Shown: positions 1 to 11,456, numbered from the stretch's first letter. The stretch is DNA of 64,000 bases from Alentia gelatinosa (GCA_950022655.1 OX465584.1:63490841-63554840); one strand, 5' to 3'. Notes: a model not told the origin generated them from the sequence alone. Program-made: numbers and translations.

Positions 1-29
1 GTGAGGTGGTGCCTTATTGCGTAATCAGA

Positions 30-322
30 CGTAACCAGACGATCTGCAGTCGCCACGCTCTTGGCGTTTATATTAGACGATTTCTAGACTTTTACGGCTG
101 AAAGTCGTCAGGTTCAAGAATCGCCGCCTATAATCGTCTAGTGTAAACGCCGGGTAAGTTTCCACAAGGGCGGCGATTCTGTGAAGACCTAGTCGTCAGT
201 GTAAATGCTCATGTACATTCTGAGGTCGACGACTTTTGTGGTGGACATTGCCACCGCCTGACGACTATTGTCATGACAATCTACAGTTGTCACGTTTTTA
301 GTCATTCAATGTAAACGCCGGG
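30..322. repeat. Foldback-type repeat
   Basis: ggcgtttatattagacgat (63-81) pairs with atcgtctagtgtaaacgcc (133-151) at 17 of 19 positions. gtaaacgccggg recurs at 143 and near 311. No target duplication could be defined. Confidence 0.45.
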
Positions 323-939
323 ATAGGTCAAAATAATACATCTCCTTCAAGCGACACAGGCTTGTCCTTGTCTGAGAAGATATGTTTATCAGAAAAATAT
401 GTACACACCTTCATAAATGACCATTCCTGTTTAAAACGGAGTTTCCACTTCACAAATGTCCTACTTCCTGTAAGTGAAATCAACTGCTCTGAAAATGTCA
501 CCATTGTTGTACACAGTAGATTTGATACTGGCATTGTGAAAAATGCTACGACTAGTTATAAGATACTCTGTACGCTGCACATCCTATTTCCGAGTGACTG
601 TGGCATACAATGAGCATCACTTACCCGAAACAGTTAAAATAGCATGATTTTGTAGGGTGGAAACTGAGGCATCCACACGAAGGAGGCGTCTATAGACAGC
701 ATTAGTGTGACGTCATTTGACTGGGGTTTCCCTACGTTCTGGTGCCAAACATTGGGATATCCCAGGGGAAATCCCTTCATAAGTGCAGCAGTCGGCATCT
801 AGACATCTCAAATTTTTTAATTCTACAGTATATTTAACTCTACTATGCCATGATGTTACGATTATGCAGTGCTTCTCGGAGTTTGGATTTGTTTGGCACC
901 AAAATGACGTCAGGACTAATGTGGTCTATAGCACCAATA
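323..939. other. 3' flank, no recognised feature
   Basis: Only short, unconserved open frames; no similarity to other parts of the window noticed. Confidence 0.4.
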
Positions 940-1170
940 ACAGGGAGCTGTTTCAAAAGTCGGGAGGGTGCTAAATGAGAGTACTCATCGCCAATGCGAG
1001 AGGCCAACAATGGAACTTGAGGCGTCGCTGTCGAGATGGAGGTGCCGCTCTCTATGGGATATTGGTTGTAGTTTTGCTGCCGCTTTGATTTGAGGTGCAG
1101 CTCGCTGTTGCCGGCCTCTCGCTAACTGCCGCTGGCGAGACCTCACTCGACTTTTGAAACAGCTCCCTGT
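940..1170. mobile_element. 231-bp MITE with perfect 23-bp terminal inverted repeats
   Basis: acagggagctgtttcaaaag at 940 is repeated inverted at the right end; 23 of 23 bases match (940-962 against 1148-1170). The interior is itself partly palindromic (gcgagaggcc and ggcctctcgc). No transposase. Confidence 0.8.
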
Positions 1171-1333
1171 ACTGTAGCAGTATGTGCATTGATCTCCTTG
1201 TGTAAAAAAATAGATGACCCAAATCTAGTTTTTTTAACTACAACTTTACTATAGAAAACGTTAGAATTCTGTCGGATCCGCTTGGAGTTTCTAACCCTCA
1301 TAGAGACAGACATACCAGAACTATGCATGAAGT

Positions 1334-1702
1334 TATACGGCATATAGCCTATGATCCATGGGGGCCGCCATGATGCCCCCGAGTAGGTGTTCTTTACTAA
1401 AGGAGATGAAAAAGTAGCTGTTCTTCACTAATGGAGGTGCAAAAGAAGTGAGTGATAATTGGGAAATGTCACTTTTCTTGCCTTGCTCACGTATGTAAAT
1501 TAAGTGTTCCATGTAAAAAACATCATGTCCTGGGTTTTAGCATTATATCTTCCTGCTCTGGGATCGGTGAAGAGAGTCAAAGGAACCTTGGTAAAACATT
1601 GAAAGGTAGCTGAATTTCGTAAGAACAAAGAGCCAGAATACAGGTTTTGTCCCACGACCACCTAGTGACTGCTTTATGAACTAACAATGGCTCTGTCCCC
1701 TA
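1334..1702 (-). mobile_element. Dispersed element G, copy 1 (inverted)
   Basis: About 365 bp similar to 15215-15570 and 22783-23149. One end reads ggggacagagcc and the other gccatgatg...tatagcctatgatcc. Non-coding; class unknown. Confidence 0.75.
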
Positions 1703-1946
1703 TATTTTACAGTACTACGATATGTCGTACCTCATTTTCTGCGACACATTGCATGCAATGGTTTGTGTATTTTTTCGTGATGATGTTTGGTGCTCCACTA
1801 GTCGCTGCACATCACGATCTACCGCGGCAAGAGCACTACGAGGGTGCTTAACCAGACTGATGCATCTCGTCAAAAATGCACACAATTACTCGAACCTGAC
1901 CAAGACATGGCCAGACAAGCAAACCGTGACATATCTTGATATATCG

Positions 1947-2253
1947 TGAGTGTTGGTGGAACCAGCACTATAAACTGACTATCACTGTACAATCGTATTA
2001 ATGAAATAATATTTTCTTGTACAATATATTTATAAATAGTTCATCAGTCCACCCCGTCAGCCATTTTGTATTTTGGTCAACACTTTAGTGAAGACCTGCT
2101 TGAGTGTCGGTGGAACCAGCACTATAATCTGACTATCAATGTACAATCGTATTAAGAAAATAATGTTTTCTTTTACAATATAAATAGTTCATCCTTCCAC
2201 TGTCCCATGTCAGCCATTTTGTATTTTGGTCAGCACTTTAGTGAAGACCTGCT
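1947..2253 (-). repeat. Tandem duplication of the gene's 3' end
   Basis: Two units of about 154 bp (1947-2100 and 2101-2253), similar throughout. The unit nearer the gene holds the real last 14 codons ([14 protein letters not shown]) and stop. The distal unit holds a copy encoding the same residues, now in the 3' UTR. No canonical AATAAA was seen in either unit. Confidence 0.85.
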
Positions 2254-2620
2254 TGACCTGCTGGGCTGAACTGCGCCTGCGCGTCTTCCCCTCCAGCGTC
2301 TTCCGGCGTCTCACCTCGCGGTGTAGTTCGTGAAACGTCTCCTCGATGTCGCCACCTCCGTCACAGGCGGAAGTCTCGAAAAAGGCGCATGCGCTATCAG
2401 CTGCCAGTCGCTCTCCTTCCGCCGTAGACACTTGGCGTTCGTGCTCCAGATCCGTCTTGTTCCCCACGAGAACGCACGAGACATTGCGAGATTTGCGCAC
2501 CTCGTCCAGGTGGCGCTTTATCGACTGCGCATGCTCGAATGTCCGCCTGTCGGTGATGCTGTAAACTATGAGGAAACCGTCGCCCCAACGGACGTAGCCG
2601 TCGGCGTTGTCATCGTGCAC
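2210..2620 (-). CDS. RERG: RERG-like GTPase, terminal coding exon 4
   Basis: Encodes residues 72-207 and the stop codon. The acceptor is a pyrimidine tract ending ctcccag at 2621-2622; the first codon GTG is an internal Val, not a start. Visible features are [15 protein letters not shown] (RERG has MRWGEGFVLVYDITDR), the guanine-specificity motif NKTD (residues 125-128), the ETSA motif (Ser155-Ala156), and a basic tail EVRRRK...GKTRRRSS...VKQ with no CAAX cysteine. All are hallmarks of RERG. The exon joins exon 3 in phase 0 with no length difference from human RERG across the junction. Only the last 14 codons are also found in a tandem duplicate just downstream. Confidence 0.95.
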   Translation of the reverse strand: MHDDNADGYVRWGDGFLIVYSITDRRTFEHAQSIKRHLDEVRKSRNVSCVLVGNKTDLEHERQVSTAEGERLAADSACAFFETSACDGGGDIEETFHELHREVRRRKTLEGKTRRRSSAQQVKQVFTKVLTKIQNG

Positions 2621-3731
2621 CTGGGAGAGAAATATAAAGGGCTGTTGTATAGAGGTTTAGCTGGTATCTTCCCCATAAACATTTTTTACGTCGGAAATAG
2701 GTAGATATAAGTTTGTTTCTTAATTCAAGTATGTTTTAAGACGTTTGAAACGTTCATCCGTTTCCGGACGATCTTCCACGCTGGCGTCAACAAAAGAAAT
2801 GGACGCTATTTACTAAGTTGGTTTCAAACCAGACGTATCTCCAACGTTTAAAACCTTCACCTCTTGCACATCGGCGTTGCGTGGCGATCGCCGTGATAAC
2901 GGGTTTCGCTGGTTCTATGAATTTGATAAAATATCAGCCGCGAACCAGCGAAATTTCCGCACCCCAGAACGAGGCAAGCACTGTCAGAGTGAAGCCAACC
3001 CTGCAGCAAGTGCTAACACCATTATAATAATGAAAATATAAATTGTTCTTCTGTAATGAATAAACAACCGAATTTTACAATCAAAACATTGTTAGAAACC
3101 TGGGACTTAGGCCTCTCTGTTGGTATGTATATCATAAACCTGTGTTATGTCTATGATTTCCTGTCATAGATTGAACATCGGAATTATTTAGGTAAAAAAA
3201 ACCACAAACATGTTTCCTTCCTGCTTTCACAGTGATTTAATGAAAAATCTATCGCGATGACCTATAGAAATAAAGGTCCTATCTTTATAGGCACTTCAAG
3301 ACGATTAAAATGATACCTATATTGCCAGTCTGTGATAGATATTTCTAGAGGTAATGGACTAATGATGCATCAGTTAATTGTCAGGAAATTTGGGAATTTC
3401 AGTGCTTTTTTTTACTCTTTGTCACCTGTCATTAAGCTCCATTATCTAGTTTGCCGCGATTGCATATATGAGTTGGGTCGCTATAGGGGGCGCTGCGCTT
3501 CACACCTCCTCTGCCTGTAATGGTTAACTGGACGTTATATCAAACCAACCACCCACCCAACCAACTAACCTTATAACAACTGATAACAGTGGTTGTCCCC
3601 CGACTACAGTGGCGCTATATTATAATATTCTGGCAGATGATGGGGGAGCTATGAATCACTCTGTGGCCTATAGATCTACTATGGACGACTTGTATCAGGT
3701 GGATGATAGTAATGTGCATGTGTCCTCTTAC
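2621..3731 (-). other. Intron 3, with a dispersed-repeat fragment
   Basis: Non-coding. Apart from the fragment at about 3555-3620 (inverted part of the 37.7/58.5-kb element family, sharing gataacagtggttgtc and agtggcgctat), nothing is recognised. A run of short ACCAACC-like repeats lies at 3544-3570. Confidence 0.6.
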
Positions 3732-3805
3732 CAGTCCAGCAGTGTCGAGAATCTCCAGCATCACCGTGTCGTCATCAACCTGCGCCTGGTGTCTGTACGT
3801 GCACT
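3732..3805 (-). CDS. RERG: RERG-like GTPase, coding exon 3 (DTAG motif)
   Basis: A 74-bp exon starting with AG (completing Glu47) and encoding residues 48-71. It contains CTYRHQAQVDDD followed by LEILDTAGL. TYRHQA is characteristic of RERG, and DTAG (residues 67-70) is the G3 motif that contacts magnesium and the gamma phosphate. The acceptor is tacttttcag and the donor gtaagag, phase 0. The last codon is CTG (Leu71), where Ras and human RERG have the catalytic Gln; the glutamine is therefore lost in this reading. An alternative donor that restores Gln was not seen. Confidence 0.93.
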
Positions 3806-3924
3806 CTGAAAAGTAAGATCAGGTTCTCTTTTATTACAATTTAATACAAATTCAAAATGGAATTACAGCCAACACCGCTCCGTCAAAAGTCAGTGTTTCC
3901 CAGACTGTAACAACGTTGGCAATA

Positions 3925-4104
3925 ATTTATTATCCATCGTATACAAAGACCCCTGTGGTATAATCTATGGTATGCGGCACCAAAGCCATGGTATACGGAA
4001 AAATAGTCCCGATGTGCTTTAAAGCAAATAAATAATCCCTATTGTTATACCCTTTAATATGGCAATTACTGGGTTCAATTTATTCGAAAAGATGGATAAT
4101 AAAT
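3925..4104. mobile_element. MITE family D, copy 1
   Basis: Bounded by atttattatccatc and its inverse gatggataataaat. The interior has several short palindromes around tggtatac. It abuts the LINE remnant at 4105. Other copies: 25399-25653 and 63428-63682. Confidence 0.7.
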
Positions 4105-4780
4105 GATGGATTATTGCAGCGTCTCCAGAATAGTGCTCTCAGATTATGTCTGAGGGATCATTGTATGGTCCACACTGTCGAAGAGCTGCATTCACTCACC
4201 AACACCAAGTTTCTTGCACGTAGACGCAAAGAGCTGCTTTTGTCCTTTGTGAGGAAGCGGTATATTAAAATGAATGATGGTATTGACGTAAATCCCACAA
4301 AAGAGAAAGAATAGTATGCTCCAAAAACAAACTCTTATTTACACAACCCTGTCCAAGGAGCGAATTCTTGCGAAAGTCACCCAAATATAGGGGCGAAAAT
4401 GCCTGGAATCTCCTACCGTAAGAGGTGAAACAATCTTCTAGTAAATACTGTTTCAAACATATGGTCTCCAGTATCCCAAACCTGTAGTTTGAGACTCACT
4501 GTTTAGTGATTGTCCTAAAATGTACTATTGTACTCGTTTGTGTATGACCTACTGATAGGAAAGAATCAACTATTTGTAATACTGAATGTATCATGCATGT
4601 GAATTTATCATATCATTCCATCTCATATACATACCAAGCCCGGTGGTATCAAGCTATGAGTCTGATAGATTATTACTGTAATACGAGGGGCTACTACTCT
4701 CAATACTTTATGTATCTGTATTCTTCCCTATAATTATTACAAGATTTGTATACCATAATCTTAAGTGTACATAAACCGGA
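4105..4780 (+). mobile_element. LINE remnant: end of reverse-transcriptase ORF and 3' UTR
   Basis: 4111-4310 encodes LQRLQNSALRLCLRD...VHTVEELHSLTN, and after a frameshift and stop 4350-4430 encodes SPKYRGENAWNLLP. This pattern (loss of RT core, then R-G-x-x-x-WN-LP) is typical of the C-terminus of non-LTR retrotransposon ORF2. 5'-truncated and decayed. Confidence 0.6.
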
Positions 4781-4860
4781 CTGACTAAAACGCTCTAATG
4801 GAAGACCATCTCACCCGAGGTGAATTACTTGCAATAAATTTCTTTTAAAAAAAATGCAGC

Positions 4861-5002
4861 AAACGATTATTTTTAGACAGGCGGTCCTGTAAACCACTTG
4901 AGGATGACATCGTAATACACGAGCATTAGCGAGTGTGTTACAACGCGTCAACCTCTCGTGGTATACGGCCGCCTGTCCATCAAACCATCGACCATTGTCT
5001 AT
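4861..5002. mobile_element. MITE family E, copy 1
   Basis: Palindromic element. Arms acaggcgg and ccgcctgt flank a central inverted repeat, acgagcattagcgagtgtgt. It ends ccattgtctat. Other copies: 25654-25784, 44819-44950, 63683-63828. Confidence 0.65.
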
Positions 5003-5227
5003 AAGCATTACAGCAGTAAGCCCAGATTTATGCCTGCAGTTTTATTGCTGTTAGTATATTAGTGAAACTAGTTAACCTAATTCAGTAATTGGGACAACTT
5101 ATCCTTCCGCGTTACGTACGAGTAGAGCAAGTACGATAATTCTATACCAAGTAACAAGGTACGATAAACTACTTATCTATGACGTCATATATCCAGTGTG
5201 CCTTCTTTCTATTTAGTGTGCGTACAG

Positions 5228-5350
5228 GGGTGAGATAAATACAGAAAACGACTCATTTTGGTCAAAGTCATCATTCTCCCTGTAAGTCGTTTGAATGATA
5301 TTCACTCCGCGTCAATCTCGTAGGGAATGACGACTTTGCCCAAAACTTGT
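5228..5350. mobile_element. MITE family A fragment
   Basis: Starts ggggtgagataaatacag, followed by the family's ttttggtcaaagt and its inverse, and the gatattcactc segment. Full-like copies are at 22339-22565 and 37970-38355. Confidence 0.55.
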
Positions 5351-6454
5351 TTGTTGCTGCGTTATAACTTGAACCATGAAGGCATTCCACTGCATCGTTT
5401 CCCGTGCAATAAAATATACATCCGAAGCAAATACCTCACATCATAAAACCCCTGTGAGATATAAAGTCATGGAAATCACGTTAGATAGAGGTGTTTTTTG
5501 TCTCATTGCTTATGGTGCATCTCTCTGGGATACTTTGAGTAGTGCCACTCATCACACATTCTGCCCTGACTAGAGGTCAGCTGAGGGGACTACTTTCATG
5601 GCGGATGAATATCTATGACATCACGGAGTGAACGTGGCGCGTGGCACGCACGTGATCCGAGCACGTGACCATAGATAGCGGATAATCAAGATGGATGGTC
5701 CCGAGGCTGCCCACTGCACCGCTTGACCTCCTCCACCTGACACTGCAACGCATTCATAAAATTTTGAGTGGAAAATTATAGCTGCTACTGGAGGTACAGA
5801 AGCTTCCTATAAGTCAAGGAAATCGTGGGCCATTCCAAATAATACTACAGTAGAAACATTTTCCCATAAGCTGGCTTTGCACTTCATATGCCTGGTTACG
5901 CAATGCTTGCAGCCAAACAAACCCCTGGCAACGTATGCTTTAGCATTGGATCACTGAGTGTATGAAAGTAATACGTTTATAATACCCGTTTACATTATTT
6001 CCAGAGAAATAATAATAATAATTGCATCATATTCTATGGTATCCCAGCTCATATCTGGCGTGTCATACATGCATATTGCCTCAATAATGCTTTAGATATA
6101 GCATAGATTACATATGATCACCGAAATTTGATACACATTAATACATTGGCAGGCCTAGCTATCATATGCTTATCTTTCTCCAAGTTAAAACCAAAACAAC
6201 TATAAAGTTTAGACAGTCCAGATTCGCTGATACAATGCCTTTGATTGTTCCTGCAATCTAATCTTTCAAAAACCAATACTCATGCAATCACACCCACCAT
6301 TCATACTCTAGCTGTGAATGCTGTATGTCTCTATAGGCATGTGGCTGGATTCGGCCATGTTTGTCCCAGCGCCTGCCTAACTAAGGAACTCACCATTAGG
6401 TGGCGTTTGACGGAAACATGTGTATTATGGAAAACTATGTCTACTGGGACACCA
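5351..6454. other. Intron 2, no recognised feature
   Basis: No coding segment or repeat recognised. Two CACGTG E-box cores lie close together at 5648-5653 and 5662-5667; their meaning is unknown. Confidence 0.4.
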
Positions 6455-6570
6455 AGATGAAGGGGATATCCCGCTTAGGAGACACCATAAGACTATGAGG
6501 GACACCTTGCTAAGGGGGACACCCTGCTAGTGGGGACACCCAGTGAGGCGGGACACCCCGCGAGGGGGCT
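6455..6570. repeat. Short degenerate tandem repeat (gggacaccc)
   Basis: About five irregular units of 18-24 bp containing gggacaccct or gggacacccc. It resembles the ends of element family K (ggacaccc next to gcttaag). Confidence 0.5.
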
Positions 6571-6711
6571 GGGGGCTCCCTGATCTGGGAGAAACTTTGA
6601 GGTAGGATAGACTACCCCTTTTCAGTTTTTTCTTATCAGTGCTAAGCAAAGAATAGGAGATAATTGGAAAATACCGTTATCTTACTCCTGATACTTTTCT
6701 ATGTTTCCCTC

Positions 6712-6810
6712 ATACACTTAACATTTGGAACTCGTACACACTACCCATGGAGTATCGTACAAAGAAATACAATGGGTGACGACGTAACAAACATGAGCCA
6801 ATCAGTCACC
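6712..6810. mobile_element. MITE family C fragment
   Basis: Contains cacttaacatttggaactcg and the tgacgtaacaaacatgagcc segment, as in 15628-15925, 16768-17053 and 56155-56445. Confidence 0.5.
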
Positions 6811-6923
6811 GATGTGTTTTCAGTAGACTTATGAGACGATCCTGGCACTATCATGAAGAAAAAAGAGTCCGATATCAAAATTTGAAGAATTTAAATGAAT
6901 GAAAAAAATTTAGATACTGGGAA

Positions 6924-7985
6924 CTGTGGTTGGACTAGGAATGCCTGGAGGCATCATGCTGTAGATAGACTGGGAATGCCTTGATGCATTATGCTGTGGT
7001 TAGACTGGGAATGCCTTGAGGCATTATGCTGTAGTTGGACTGTGAATGCCTGGAGACATCATGCTTTGGTTAGACTGGGTATGCCTTGAGGCATCATGCT
7101 GTGGTTGGACTAGGAATGCCTTGAGGCATTATGCTGTGGTTAGACTGGGTATGCCTTGAGGCATTATGCTGTGGCTAGACTGGGAATGCCTTGAGGCATT
7201 ATGCTGTGGCTAGACTGGGAATGCCTTGAGGCATTATGCTGTGGTTAGACTGAGAATGCCTTGAGGCATTATGCTGTGGTTGGACTGAGAATGCCTTGAG
7301 GCATTATGCTGTGGTTGGACTAGGAATGCCTTGAGGCATCATGCTGTAGATTGACTGTGAATGCCTTGAGGCATTATGCTGTGGTTGGACAGGCAATGCC
7401 TGGAGGCATCATGCTGTGGTTTTACTGGATATGCCTGGGGGTATCATGCTATGGTTAGACAGGGAATGCCTGGAGGCATCATGCTGCAGTTGGACTGGGT
7501 TTGCCTGGAGGCATCATGTTGCAGTTGGACTGGGTTTGCCTGGAGGCATCATGCTACAGTTGGACTGGGTTTGCCTGGAGGCATCATGCTGCAGTTGGAC
7601 TGGGTTTGCCTGGAGGCATCATGCTACAGTTGGACTGGGTTTGCCTGGAGGCATCATGCTACAGTTGGACTGGGTTTGCCTGGAGGCATCATGCTGCAGT
7701 TGGACTGGGTTTGCCTGGAGGCATCATGCTGCAGTTGGACTGGGTTTGCCTGGAGGCATCATGCTGCAGTTGGACTGGGTTTGCCTGGAGGCATCATGCT
7801 GCAGTTGGACTGGGTTTGCCTGGAGGCATCATGCTACAGTTGGACTGGGTTTGCCTGGAGGCATCATGCTGCAGTTGGACTGGGTTTGCCTGGAGGCATC
7901 ATGCTGCAGTTGGACTGGGTTTGCCTGGAGGCATCATGTTGCAGTTGGACTGGGTTTGCCTGGAGGCATCATGTTGCAGTTGAAG
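6924..7985. repeat. 35-bp minisatellite, about 30 units
   Basis: The unit holds a perfect stem, atgcc-ttga-ggcat, then catgctg and ttggactggg. The left half has the ttgaggcatta type and the right half (from about 7470) a homogenised cctggaggcatcatg type, which suggests recent expansion on the right. As 35 is not a multiple of 3, all forward frames stay open and produce artefactual ORFs. Confidence 0.95.
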
Positions 7986-8075
7986 GTTTAGGAGGCCACA
8001 TTCACACATCATGAGAAACTCTGCGCATCTTGATAACTACGTGGAATTAGGGTAATTGAGAGACGTAGTGCTCAC

Positions 8076-8132
8076 CTAGTGTTGGGTCGTATTCCCAAAT
8101 GAACCGCTTCGTTAAGTACCGCACGACCAGTG
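8076..8132 (-). CDS. RERG: RERG-like GTPase, coding exon 2 (switch I)
   Basis: A 57-bp exon too short for ordinary ORF finding. It starts with CA, completing Ala28 after the G left by exon 1, continues with 18 codons ([18 protein letters not shown]) and ends with G of Glu47. The segment FIWEYDPTL is nearly identical to vertebrate RERG and contains the switch I threonine (Thr45, Ras Thr35) that coordinates magnesium and contacts effectors. The acceptor is ttttacag and the donor gtgagc. The 35-bp minisatellite ends about 90 bp from its donor, and a dispersed repeat begins about 35 bp on the acceptor side, so repeats have closed in on both sides. Confidence 0.93.
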
Positions 8133-8167
8133 CTGTAAAACCGAGAAGATATAGTCAGTGAGATTTG

Positions 8168-8345
8168 TACATTGAAAGGTTTAAGTAGGAATAAATGGTG
8201 CGTTCATCATTGATAAATGAGCATGGAATAAAAAAAGATAACAATTCAAAGGTTTGGGTTACATTCAGTCTATGGGCCATTCTCTATAACACCCAATGAA
8301 CTTGTCATTTCGGTAACTGCCTTTCTAGCACCAGTGGGTCAATGA
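8168..8345. mobile_element. Dispersed element S, fragment beside exon 2
   Basis: Contains gttcatcattgataaatgag and aaaggtttgggttacattc, as in 21590-21960 and 24590-25095. It lies about 35 bp from the exon 2 acceptor. Confidence 0.65.
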
Positions 8346-8962
8346 GGGATTTCAGACTTCTTTTTTATTTCAAGGAAGCAGATTATATTCGCCAATATGG
8401 GCCTCTTTATATGCAGTTTGCAGCAACAATTTACTCCAAAGCAAATTGGATTGGGATACCAATACACCGGACAAACAGAACGAACGGGACATTCGTTATC
8501 AAAGACATGTGTCCTTTAAGACGTATGGTCGTAGAGGATCGGCCAATGATCGTCACTCAACGACACGTAGGACTGTCTTTGGGAAACTGGACATCTTTTG
8601 TCGTCCAAAATGTCGTGTATTCGCTGGACGATCTGAGGGTATCATTGACCGAAAAACAGGGCCCTGGAGACAAAATGTTGGTTTTGTTAATTAAGAACTG
8701 AAGGAAAACATTTCTAGGAGACTGACGTTAATGAACCAATTTGGCGGGAACTAATTCATTAGTGTACCACCAGATGGCGCCACAGATGTCCCTAGTGGTG
8801 CTAGTTGGCGAATCACTAATATACATAATGTAATAGTATACATGGTGCATAATGAGGCACTTCAGGCGACAGAACCGCAATGATTATGTGCACCCTTCAC
8901 TAAAAACCCTCAGTGGTCCTCTTTGAGAAGTTACCGTGCTAATAATCGTTGACTCTAAAACA
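8346..8962. other. Intron 2/1 boundary region beyond exon 2; unassigned
   Basis: A 119-codon open frame (8342-8701, plus strand) overlaps another open frame and resembles no family known to me. It starts inside element S, so it is not taken as a gene. Confidence 0.35.
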
Positions 8963-9037
8963 TATTATAGAGGAAACCTCGTATCCCATCGAGTTTGATT
9001 AACGTAGAAATTCACAATGTGAATTACATGACAATTA

Positions 9038-9318
9038 GGCCCGGCGTCCACCTACTACAATATGGCTCCAATATGGTCTACGATGCACTTTCCGATACTA
9101 AATCAAAATCGCGTCGGAAGGTCACCTAATATCGGGTCAGTTGACCACGTCTCTGCGATTAGACACCGAAGAAAACCCTTACGATGCCTGGTGAAGTAGG
9201 ATGGCTAGACACATGTCTACGATTTTACACCTTCCTGATATGTCTCCGATATTGACTTTTTGTATCGGTACCATATCGGTAGGTCTAAAATTCTATCGTA
9301 GTAGGTGGACGCCAGGCC
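9038..9318. mobile_element. Harbinger-like MITE family L, full copy 1
   Basis: Ends read ggcccggcgtccacctacta and its inverse tagtaggtggacgccaggcc. It is flanked by TTA on both sides (9035-9037 and 9319-9321), the target site of PIF/Harbinger elements. The interior repeats ccgatat and catatcg. It inserted into a family C fragment (about 8963-9030). Confidence 0.75.
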
Positions 9319-9954
9319 TTACAGTCACCTTCGGGTTCTCTTTCAAGGTTTGACTATCATCACTCACAAATTCACTTGTGTAATGTGAGTGAGAGAACCA
9401 TCCAATGAGCGCGGATGTCTCTAGAATGGGGGATGGACATTATGGTAAACAATTATTGCTAGCTCGCCCATATGTATTACCCATCATATTACGACTGTAA
9501 AACACTCCCCTGTTTTACATTATCATTTATTATATACCCATGCAGTATATTTGATAATTACGTACTGCTGCTCCCCATGGAATATGAATTGTACACTGAA
9601 CCCTGTGCAGTACGCTGTTATACTGCACACGTTGAAACCTCAGCAGTGTGTGGGCTTTCATGCTGACATGTCTTCTATGCCAATATATGGTAAGATTTGT
9701 TTAATTTTGGGTGTATAATAAATATTTAACAACCCACCATGCTTGTACAAGCTACAAAACTCGATGGGAATTGATGTTATTTACAGCACTCGGCCTGGGG
9801 CCTCGTTCCGTAAAAAACAAACAATTCCCCATCTCGTTCTGTAGCATGTACAGCATGGTCAGGTCGTCCTATATAATTATCCTGAAATTGCGGGATTATA
9901 CCTTCTATTGCTGTCCATTAAACGGCTACCCACCCACCACATTGTGACTCTGGG

Positions 9955-10260
9955 GGCTGTTGAACAAAGTTCGTTTGTTTCTGGTGCTGGTGCTGGACGA
10001 TACGATAACTCCAATGATAACAACGAAATCCTGGACGATTTTTACCATTCAGTGTTGTATGACACAAGAGAAGATATTTCATAAATCAAGGTATTTGTAT
10101 AAAACACCTTATAAGACCGTTAAGTTACTCTTATGATCAATACATCTAGTGCATACAGCACATTATTTCATACAACACCATGCCCAAAAGACAAATCTAA
10201 GATACTTTTTTTGTCGTTCGTAGTTTATTCAACGGCCCGCTGTTTCCTTCTCGTAGTGAA
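9955..10260. mobile_element. Dispersed element M, copy 1
   Basis: Shares gctggacgatacgat, ctggacgatttt and tcgttcgtagtttattcaac with 15965-16530. Non-coding; class unknown. Confidence 0.55.
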
Positions 10261-10890
10261 TGGATCTTCTTGCAGTTCTCCAGGATCTCTAGGGTTCAAC
10301 TGGTGCAGCAGATGGCTACTGTAGGGTTGGGACAGGTCTGTATTACGCCGAGGTTACGGATTACCCTGATCCCTCCCCGCTCTGGCCGCTTAGGTCTTAT
10401 AAAACAAGGGTGTAATACGGGCTGCCCTGCCAACACGGTCTGCCAAGTTCCCGTGCTCTCCGCTAGAGGCTCTTCTCACAGCAATACATCTACTTACACC
10501 CCTGTTACTTGTTTAAAGGCATATCAGACAATCCATGCTAGCGCCAAATGATGATCATTGAATATCATCTTTTATCAGTAAAAACTGATTTCTTGTGATT
10601 CATTCTTATGCCATATGTGTAAATCCAATGTTTTGTCCAGTTTATCCAATCACAAAAGGTAAGATATACCGATTTACATTTGTTTTATTTACATGGGAAA
10701 TGTACTGAAATTATGGTTTTCTGCAGTTCCCTTATGAACAAGTAGAATGACCTATACATTTTAGTGGTCAAATAGATAGAACTACACATTTACTATATCC
10801 TGTGAAAGTCTGAGGTAAATGACATGATGATATTTAAAAAAAACACCAAAAATCCATAGTTGAGGAAAACATGAAAAAAAAGACTATAAT
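10261..10890. other. Intron 1, no recognised feature
   Basis: Short unconserved open frames only. Confidence 0.35.
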
Positions 10891-10895
10891 ACTTA

Positions 10896-10997
10896 GGCCT
10901 GACGTCCACCTACTACGATATGGCTCCGATATGGTCTACGATGCACCTCCCGATACAAATAAAAATCGTTTCTATCATAGTAGGTGGACGCCGGACC
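10896..10997. mobile_element. Harbinger-like MITE family L, internally deleted copy
   Basis: A 102-bp derivative keeping both ends (ggcctgacgtccacctacta and tagtaggtggacgccggacc) but missing nearly all of the interior seen at 9038-9318. Confidence 0.75.
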
Positions 10998-11084
10998 TAA
11001 CACAGTGTAATTCATAATCGAGAAGCCCCTTAGCTCAGACCTAGAACGTTGTGTTAAATGTTGAGTGATGAGTATAAATACTTA

Positions 11085-11456
11085 AATAGAACTGCATTGA
11101 GAACCGTCTAAATACGCGATACTTCACGAATTTGGATGGGGCGCAATCACCATCGAGGCGAAGCCAAGTGACGATTTCGGCCAATCCAAATGAGGTCAGT
11201 ATTCTGTATTTTACGATTCTAGTGCGGTTCTGGATTTATCTCACCCTTTTCACTGACATTAAATAGCATCACAATATCAAAATAATTAAGATTATATTGC
11301 AAATCCAGTTGGTCAATAGCGTATGACATCATCTCACATTCACTCCGTCATGACCGTGGTGTAGTATTGTCACTTTACTGGGGTGATCGTTGAGTGTTTT
11401 TTCTAACGTTATTGCTATGGCTAAACTTGTACCAGAGGTGAGATAAAAGTCAGGCT
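11085..11456. mobile_element. MITE family B, copy 1 (composite hairpin)
   Basis: A foldback segment (cacgaatttggatggg against ccaatccaaatgagg around a gaggcgaagcc loop) is followed by a MITE with ends tttatctcacc and ggtgagataaa. Similar to 17050-17443 and 41915-42330. Confidence 0.65.

Noticed and set aside
2330..2704. 124-codon frame on the plus strand
   Set aside because: Shadow of GTPase exon 4, which has the conserved motifs on the minus strand.
7376..8014. 212-codon open frame
   Set aside because: A 35-bp repeat lacking stops keeps all three frames open; the frames read the same rotated peptide.
8342..8701. 119-codon open frame
   Set aside because: It begins in a dispersed repeat, overlaps another open frame and matches no family known to me. 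Possibly a decayed element; left as unassigned.
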